In this document: in pieces, positions 56,870 to 64,000 of the stretch | Numbering within the stretch: the first letter of the stretch is position 1 | Layout: every line of letters begins with the position of its first letter | Notes under the pieces: generated by a model | The model's input: the letters and a program-made list of their open reading frames with translations, nothing else | What the model was told of the DNA's origin: nothing | Databases searched by the model: none | Program-made: the position numbers and the translations under genes | NCBI GenBank assembly: GCA_033961575.1 | Contig: CM066732.1 | Location: 70,532,687-70,596,686 of the forward strand | Direction: 5' to 3' | DNA from: Aselliscus stoliczkanus | Taxonomy: Eukaryota; Chordata; Mammalia; Chiroptera; Hipposideridae | DNA length: 64,000 nt

Positions 56870-57190
56870 ATTCTTTTCCTGGAACAAGGAGCTTAAGAGT
56901 TTTTCAGGAGGATTAGATTTCTGAGACAAATCTCAAAGGATGATCCCAGAAAAAGAAAGGACATTTCAAGAAGAAACAGCATGGGTATAAGCAAAGATAT
57001 ACAACAACATTTCATGTAGCGTTATGACACTACAATTTGATGGCACTTAAAAACAGATTGTGTAGTGGAAGTGGCAACAGATGATGCTTATTGTCAAGCA
57101 GGAGAAAGTGGTGGAGGACATTGAAGGACAAGGCACAGAGCTAGTGCTCCATCTTGAAGGATAGGCAAGAATTGAAAAGATTTAGTAGAA
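56870..57190 (-). mobile_element. LINE L2-like fragment (antisense, weak)
   Basis: Words such as 'ggacatttcaagaagaaacagcatgggtataagcaaag' and 'ggacattgaaggacaaggcac' follow the antisense L2 order. Diverged. Confidence 0.45.
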
Positions 57191-57474
57191 TGGTGAGATT
57201 CTATTGCTGGCCTGAAAATCAAATTTGAGAAGGGCCATCATGGAAAGAGAGATAGCAATAAGAAAACTATTTAATAACCCAGGTGGAAGATGATGAAGGC
57301 CAAACTGCTAAAATGGGGGAAAGTGAGTAGAAGATGAGCTTGAGAAATATTTAGGAGGTAAGACTGACAAGAATTTGCATTTGATTCATAGTGGATGTTT
57401 TAATAAGGCTAACACAACTCAATAAAATGCAAAAGAGAAAAACCCGGGAGCAGGGGAAAAAAGAAGACTCGAGC

Positions 57475-57600
57475 GCAGAGACGCAGCGCTCCCGGTCCCC
57501 GAGAGGGAGCGGGGATCTGAGCCACGCAGCAGAGACGCAGCGCTCCCGGGGCGGACACACAGGTCCCCGAGAGAGGGAGCGGGGATCTGAGCCACGCAGC
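57475..57600 (+). repeat. Tandem GC-rich units at the 5' end of L1 copy D
   Basis: GCAGAGACGCAGCGCTCCCG begins at 57475 and again at 57529. Both units continue with gtccccgagag-gggagcggggatctgagccacgca. The second unit has an extra ~14-16 bp (gggcggacacaca). Confidence 0.9.
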
Positions 57601-58239
57601 AGGGTGCGAACAGTCCCCTAAACCTCGGCAGACCCTTTGGGAGAGCAGCAGGAATTCCACTGGAGCATATGAGGCAAAGACCTTAGCTCAAAACAGTATT
57701 GGAACTGTCGTTTTTTGTTTTTTTTTTTGCCCCTGCCAAGACAGAGTCTTAAACTGACCCCGGAATGGAGCAGTAGGGGCAGACTACAGAGGTATTCCTT
57801 ACCCATAGGGGGTCGAGAATTTCCGCCCCAGAAGAGGCTGCAGAGTGAGACTACCTACCCCGCCCCCACCTTTATGCAAAGCTGGGGAGGCAGGGCAGGT
57901 TCACCTGCTGAGGTACTAATTAAGAGACTCTTGGCAGCTGGCTTTTGGTAGTGAGGAATTCTTTAATTCTATACAGCTGTCAACAGAAAGGATGCCCAAA
58001 GACACTCATTGAGCCTTTGGGGGTGCAGCCTGCCTTGGAACAGGCAAAAGCAAAAAGGCAGTGACTTTGTAAAAACCTCCAATCACATGTCACAAGCACA
58101 CTCAAGTACAGCAAACCTGCAGTGCCAGTTTCACGCTAGGCATCAGGTGGCTGTCTTTGTTCCCACAAGCACACAGGAATTCTTGTACAGCAGTGGACAA
58201 ACTGAAGAGAGCTTGGTGGACTTTAACCAAGACCGGCAC

Positions 58240-58780
58240 GGTTTTTTTTTGTTTTGTTTTGTTTTCCCCTTTATTGGTTGCTTATCTTGGTTGTTTTTGG
58301 TTTTTATTTCTATTTCATTTTTATCATTTTCTAGTTTTTAATATAGACATTTATATAGGTGTATATGGGTGAATATATGTCCATATATATGGGTGTATAG
58401 ACAAATATATATATATATTTTCTTTTTCTTTCTTTTTCTTTCTTTCCACACCCTTACTTTCTCCCTTCTTTTATTCATTCTTCTCACTTATATACTTTTC
58501 CTCCTTTCCTTTTTTTCTGCAAAATTTATTTTTTATTTTTTTAATTTCTATTTTTGAATTTTTGAATTTTTAAATTTAATTTTAATTTTTTGGTATAGCT
58601 ATTCGGTTTCTCGTGTTTAGTCTATTTTTTATTTTATGATATTTTATTTTGTTTCCTCTTCTGTTCTTATTGTGTGTGTGGTTATTGTTTTGTTTCTGTT
58701 TGTTTTCTTCTTTTGTATGTTTGATATTTCTGTACAAGTTGACTGTAGATTGATGGTTGGTTTTGTTTTTTTTTACATGT
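58240..58780 (+). repeat. T-rich low-complexity block in copy D 5'UTR
   Basis: About 540 bp are strongly T-rich on the sense strand ((GTTTT)n, (TTTC)n, TA-rich patches), between two ordinary-composition parts of the 5'UTR. Frames read from it (62-110 aa) are artefacts. Confidence 0.8.
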
Positions 58781-59301
58781 GAGAGCATTTAGTTTCCTTT
58801 GGTGGCTGCGGAGGTTGTTCTTGTTGATCTGTTTTGCTCTAAAATCACTCTGCAACACTGGGTCCAAACAAACAGACACAAGAATCATCATACCCGGAGG
58901 ACAACTTTAGATAAAACAAGAGCATTTCTGGGTTTGACATACAAGAGTCTCACCCAAAAGGAAGTTGCTACAGTTACTAGGGCCCAAAGAGTCCAAGTCT
59001 CATCAGAGGGGTCAACACTCTCACAGCAGCCCATAAATTGCAGACACTGCTGATCTTCACAGCTAATCAGTCTGGGAGTCAGTCCCACCTAGTGACAAGC
59101 CAAAAATAATCAAAACTAAAACTTCAACAAGTGAGGACGCACAACACAAAGAACACCTCAGATAAATACACACACAGGAGAATAGGGAGACTGAGTAATT
59201 CAAACATAAAGGACACACACTGTATAAGTTTACCCAGAAAAGACTGAGAAACCTGGGGGAATCTATCTGTTATATCGAAGCAAACACAAAGAGTAAGCCA
59301 G

Positions 59302-60176
59302 AACGGGGAGACAAAGAAACACAACCCAAATAAAAGAACGGAAGAAACTTCCTGAATCAGTGGAACTAGAGGAAACAGAGGTAAACAACCTATCGGAGAC
59401 AGAGTTCAGAACACTGGTTATTAGAATGTTCAAGGAAATTAATGAAAATATAAAGAAGGATAGAGAAATCATGAAAAGCAACCAGCTAGAACTTAAGAAC
59501 ACAATTACTGAATTAAATAACAAACTTGATGGAATCACTAGCAGATTGGATGAAGCAGAAACTCAAATCAGTGACTTAGAAGACAAGATAGCAGAGATCA
59601 CCCAAGCGGAACAACAAAAAGAAAAAAAGAATGAAAAACATTGAAAATAGTTTAAGAGTGCTGGGGGACAACATCAAACGCAATAACCAACGGGTCATTG
59701 GAGTACCAGAAGGAGAAGAGAGGGAGCAAGGGATTGAGAATATATTTGAAGTAATAATGTCTGAAAACTTCCCTAACCTGTCAAAGGACATTGAAATACA
59801 AGCCCAGGAAGTACAGAGAGTTCCAACCAGGATGATCCCAAACAGGCCCACACCAAGACACATAGTGAAAATGGCAAGGGTTAAGGATAAAGACCGAATC
59901 CTTAAAACAGCAAGGGAAAGGCAGCAAGTTACTTACAAGGGCACACCCATAAGATTATCAGCTGACTTTTCTACAGAAACTCTGCAGGCCAGAAGGGAGT
60001 GGCAGGAGGTTTTCAAAGTGATGAAAAATAAAGGCCTACAACCGAGATTGCTGTATCCAGCAAGGTTATCATTTAAAATTGAAGGCGAAATAAAGAGTTT
60101 CCCAGAAAAGAATAAGTTAAGGGAATTCATTACCACCAAGGCAGCTTTGCAGGAAATGTTAAAAGGGCTTCTTTAA
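59302..60176 (+). pseudogene. L1 ORF1 of copy D (start lost, frameshifted)
   Basis: The expected MGK start reads ACG at about 59303. The coiled-coil part is open at 59360-59644 (VNNLSETEFRTLVIRMFKEI ... ISDLEDKIAEITQ). A frameshift in an A-rich run near 59620-59640 shifts to the frame 59631-60176, which carries the RRM-like and C-terminal domains (RVIGVPEGEE, ETLQARREW, YPARLSFKIEGEIKSF). Confidence 0.88.
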
Positions 60177-60228
60177 CTAGAGGAGAAAAACAACCTAACT
60201 AAGAAAGACTAGGAACAGAAATAACAAA

Positions 60229-61020
60229 ATGGCAATAAATACATACTTATCAATAAACACATTAAATGTAAATGGATTAAATGCTCCAATAAAAAGACAT
60301 AGGGTGGCTGAATGGATAAGAAAGCAAGACCCCAGCATATACTGTATACAAGAGACTCACCTCAGATCAAAAGATTCATTCAGGGTGAAAATAAAGGGAT
60401 GGAGTAAAATATTTCATGCAAATGGAACTGAGAAAAAAGCTGGAGTAGTGATACTTATATCAGATAAAATGGACTTTAAATTGAAGAATATAACAAAGGA
60501 CAAAGAAGGACATCTCATAATAATGAAGGGATTGATCCAACAAAAGGACATAACCCTAATAAACATCTACGCACCTAATGTAGGAGCTCCTAAGTATGTA
60601 AAACAGATATTGTCAGACATAAAGACAGAGATCAACAGTAGCACTATCATAGTAGGGGACTTCAACACCCCGCTGTCACCAATGGACAGATCCTCCAGAC
60701 AGAAAATCAATGTGGAAACAGCGACCTTAAATGACACATTAGACCAGCTGGATTTAACTGATATATTCAGAGCATTTCAGCCCAAAGCTACAGAATATAC
60801 ATTCTTTTCAAGTTCACATGGAACAAATTCTAAGATAGACCACATGTTAGGCTACAAAACAAGTCTCAATAAATTTAAGAAGATTGAAATCATTTCAAGT
60901 GTCTTCTCTGAACATAATGCTATGAAACTAGAAATCAGTTATAAGAAGAAATCCGGGAAGCTGACAAATAAATGGAGGCTAAATAACATGCTATTAAATA
61001 GTGAGTGGATCACAAAATGA
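60229..61020 (+). pseudogene. L1 ORF2 endonuclease domain (copy D), open segment
   Basis: A 263-codon open segment is the APE-type endonuclease of L1 ORF2, which nicks target DNA. Visible motifs are LNVNGLN, IQETHL (catalytic Glu), NIYAPN, GDFNTPLSP, SKIDHML and SEHNAM. A 1-nt shift near 61010 ends the frame; the next segment starts in another frame at 61001. Confidence 0.9.
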
Positions 61021-62431
61021 GATCAAGGAGGAAATCAAAAGATACCTCGAGACAAACGAAAATGAAAACACCACGACCCAAAATCTCTGGGATTCTGCGA
61101 AAGCAGTCCTAATAGGGAAGTTTATAGCAGTGCAAGCCTACCTAAAGAAGGAAGAAAAATCTCAAATCAACAGGTTATCCTTACACCTAAGGGAACTGGA
61201 AAAAGAACAGCAAAAGAAGCCTAAGGGGAGTACAAGAAAGGAGGTAATAAAGACCAAAGCGGAAATACACAATATAGAGAACAGAAAAACAATACAAAAT
61301 ATGAATGAAACCAAGAGCTTGTTTTTTGATAAGATAAACAAAATTGACAAACCTCTAGCCAGGCTCATCAAAAAAAAGAAAGAGAGAGGACTCAAATTAG
61401 TAAAATCAGGAACGAAAGAGGGGAAATGACTACAGACATCACAGAAATACAAAAAATTCTAAGAAATTACTATGAGCAACTATATGCCAACAAATCTGAG
61501 AATCTGGAAGAAATGGATAATTTTCTAGAAGCATACAACCTCCCAAAGCTAACGCAAGAAGAAACAGAAAATCTAAATACCCTGATTACTACCAAGGAAA
61601 TTGAATCAGTAATTGACAAGCTCCCAAAAAACAAAAGCCCTGGACCAGATGGCTTCACAAGTGAATTTTATCAAACATTCAAAAAATAACTATCAAACAT
61701 TCAAAAAAGAACCTATTCTTCTCAAACTGTTCCAAAAAATCCAGGAGGGAAGTCTCCCAAACTCTTTTTATGAAGCCACTATCACCCTGGTTCCAAAACC
61801 AGATAAAGACATCACAAAAAAGGAAAACTACAGGCCAATCTCCCTGATGAATATAGATGCAAAAATTCTCAATATAATATTAGCAAACAGAATTCAGCAA
61901 TATATTAAGAAGATCATACATCATGGTCAAGTGGTTTTCATCCCTAGTATGCAAAGCTGGTTCAACATCCGTAAATCAATTAATGTGATACACCACATCA
62001 ACAAAATGAAGAATAAAAATCACATGGTCATATCAATAGATGCAGAAAAAGCATTTGACAAAATCCAACAGCCATTTATGTTAAAAACCCTTAGCAAAAT
62101 GGTAACACAGGGATCATATCTCAACATAATAAAGGCCATATATGATAAACCTACAGCTAACATAATACTCAATGGGGAAAAGCTAAAACCATTCCCCTTA
62201 AGATCAGGAACAAGACAAGGCTGTCCACTTTCTCCTCTTTTATTCAACGTAGTTCTGGAAGTTCTAGCCCCAGCAATCAGACAACAAAAAGAAATGAAAG
62301 GCATCCAAACTGGCAAGGAAGAAGTAAAATTGTCATTATATGCAGATGACATGATACTGTATATAGAGAACCCCAAAGACTCTATCAAAAAACTATTGGA
62401 GCTGATAGACAAATTCAGTAAGGTAGGATGA
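61001..62431 (+). pseudogene. L1 ORF2 linker and reverse transcriptase (copy D), broken
   Basis: Three open segments in different frames: 61001-61429 (linker, helical [10 protein letters not shown]...), 61426-61689 and 61613-62431. The last carries reverse-transcriptase blocks ([47 protein letters not shown] in [10 protein letters not shown]). A 22-bp tandem duplication (units at 61669 and 61691) causes one break. A TGA at 62429-62431 ends the last segment. Confidence 0.88.
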
Positions 62432-64000
62432 TACAAAATCAATGTTCAGAAATCAGTTGTATTTGCATATACCAATAATAAACTAACAGAAGGAGAAATT
62501 AGGAAAACTGTCCCATTTATAATTGCTTCAAGAACTATAAAGTACGTAGGAATAAATTTAACCAAAGAAGTAAAAGATTGGTACTCAGAAAATTATAAGA
62601 CACTGAAGAAAGAAATCAAAGAAGATACAAATAAATGGAAACACCTACCATGCTCATGGATAGGAAGAATTAATATACTTAAAATGTCCATATTGCCTAA
62701 AGCAATATATATATATTCAATGCAATTCCTATCAAACTACCAAGGGCATTTTTCACAGAAATAGAAAATATAATCCTAAAATTTATATGGAACCATAAAA
62801 GACCCCTAATAGCCTTGGCAATCCTGAGAAATAAGAACAAAGTCAGGGGGATCACGCTACCAGACATCGAAACATACTACACGGCTACAATAATCAAAAC
62901 AGTATGGTACTGGCATAGAAACAGGCACATAGATCAGTGGAACAGAATAGAGAGCCCAGAAATAAATCCAGGCATTTACAGACAGTTAATCTATGACAAG
63001 GGAAGCAAGAATTTACATTGGAGTAAAGATAGTCTATTCAATAAATGGTGCTGGGAAAATTGGACTGACACATGGAAAAAAAATGAAACTGCACCACCTC
63101 CTTATGCCATATACAAGAACAAATTCAAAATGGATTAAAGACTTAAATGTAAGACCTGAAACCATAAAACTCCTAAAAGAAAATATAGGGAGTACATTTG
63201 CAGACATTACCCGGAGCAATATTTTTACTGATACATCCCTGCGGGCAAGGGAAGTAAAAGAAAAAATGAACATATGGGATTATATCAGACTTAAAAGTTT
63301 TTTCATGACAAAGGAAACCATCAATAAAACAAAGAGGAAGCCTATTGATAGGGAGAATGTATTCGCCAACGATATATCTGATAAGGGGTTAATATCCAAA
63401 ATTGATAAAACACTCATGAAACTCAACACCAAAAAAGCAAACAACCCAATTAAAAAATGGGCAGAAGATATGAAGAGACATTTCTCTAAAGAGGACATAT
63501 AGCAGGCCAACAGGCATATGAAAAAATGTTCAACCTCACTGGTCATTAGGGAAACGCAAATAAAAACCACCATGAGATACCACCTCACTCAGGTCAGAAT
63601 GGCTATCATCAATAAATCAACAAACAAGAAGTGCTGGCGGGGCTATGTGGTAAAGAGGATCCTGTTGCACTGTTCGTAGGATTGCAGATTGGTGCAGCCA
63701 CTATGGAAGTCAGTATGGAGTTATCTCAAAAAAACTGGAAATGGAACTACCTTTTGACCCAGCAATTCCACTCCTAGGTATTTATCCTGAAAATCCCGAC
63801 ACTAATTCAAAAAAAAATGTTCACCTCTATGTTCATTGCAGCACTGTCTACAATAGCCAAGACTTGGAAACAATCGAAATGCCCATCGGTAGATGACTGG
63901 ATTAAGAAACAGTGGTACATTTATACAATGGAGTATTACTCCGCTATAAAGAAGAATGAAATCGTACCATTTGCAATGATATGGATGGACCTAGAGACTA
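62432..64000 (+). pseudogene. L1 ORF2 C-terminal region (copy D), broken, continues off edge
   Basis: Further ORF2 segments: 62815-63138 and 62993-63502 ([39 protein letters not shown]). Then a TAG at 63500-63502 and degenerated C-terminal sequence around CW and [17 protein letters not shown] words to the edge. Overlapping frames show indels. Colinear with copy B. Confidence 0.88.

Larger units (their letters stand above)
57440..64000 (+). mobile_element. L1 copy D: near full-length, broken L1 (runs off right edge)
   Basis: Order: GC-rich leader with a tandem repeat (57475-57600), long 5'UTR (to about 59301) including a T-rich block, ORF1 (about 59302-60176), ORF2 (60229 to beyond the edge). 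No internal deletion comparable to copies A, C or E is seen. The 3' end is outside the window. Multiple frame breaks and a lost ORF1 start show it is dead. The left boundary is approximate because the TSD cannot be paired. Confidence 0.88.

Noticed and set aside
58009..58788. Several 62-110 aa frames
   Set aside because: Products of the T-rich low-complexity 5'UTR of L1 copy D.
57440..64000. Copy D as an active, full-length L1
   Set aside because: The ORF1 start is ACG, ORF1 is frameshifted, and ORF2 has several stops and frameshifts.

Overview
The window looks like an AT-rich intergenic stretch of a placental mammal genome. No functional host gene is visible. Nearly everything that can be recognised is a transposable element, a decayed element, a simple repeat or one processed pseudogene. 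Several SINEs have a tRNA-like head and a tail reading CCCAATTCCCCAATAAAATC, which resembles Rhin-1 type SINEs. The L1s have the 3' ends usual in Laurasiatheria, and small mariner and hAT DNA elements are present. Together these suggest a bat, probably a rhinolophoid (Yinpterochiroptera). The lineage call is an inference from memory of the families, not a search result.

Layout. 1-470 holds the 5' part of a V-ATPase subunit E1 (ATP6V1E1) processed pseudogene, minus strand, running off the left edge. 1.3-2.1 kb is an RTE-type LINE relic. 3.1 kb has a mariner-like MITE and 5.8-6.3 kb a composite SINE with a perfect target-site duplication (TSD). 8.86-12.04 kb is an internally deleted L1 (copy A, minus), followed by an older internally deleted L1 (copy E, plus, 12.16-15.0 kb). 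15-26 kb is mostly unannotatable sequence with an LTR, MIR and L2 relics, a decayed mariner and two clean hairpins. 26.38-28.78 kb is a 5'-truncated L1 (copy B, minus) with an 18-bp TSD, and a hAT MITE follows at once. 30-47 kb holds L1 and L2 relics, an 81-bp mariner MITE, short SINEs, MaLR LTRs, a triple nest (LTR, LTR, SINE) and MER5A. 47.2-48.9 kb is an old L1 with an inverted 5' part, carrying a SINE. 48.9-52.14 kb is a second internally deleted L1 (copy C, plus) of the same subfamily as copy A, with a fully open ORF1. 53.98-54.59 kb is a ~600-bp SINE with repeated tRNA-like units. 57.4-64.0 kb is a near full-length but broken L1 (copy D, plus) running off the right edge.

The most interesting signal is copies A and C. 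They lie about 40 kb apart in opposite orientation. They share the same ORF1, the same disabling lesions in the endonuclease (an in-frame stop, two deletions of roughly 40-50 nt, one removing the catalytic Glu block, and a 2-nt deletion), loss of reverse transcriptase, and a tandem ~260-bp duplication of the ORF2-end/3'UTR. Shared lesions at separate insertions mean the defective form itself was copied. That makes it an ORF1-only, HAL1-like non-autonomous L1 lineage that must have been mobilised in trans.
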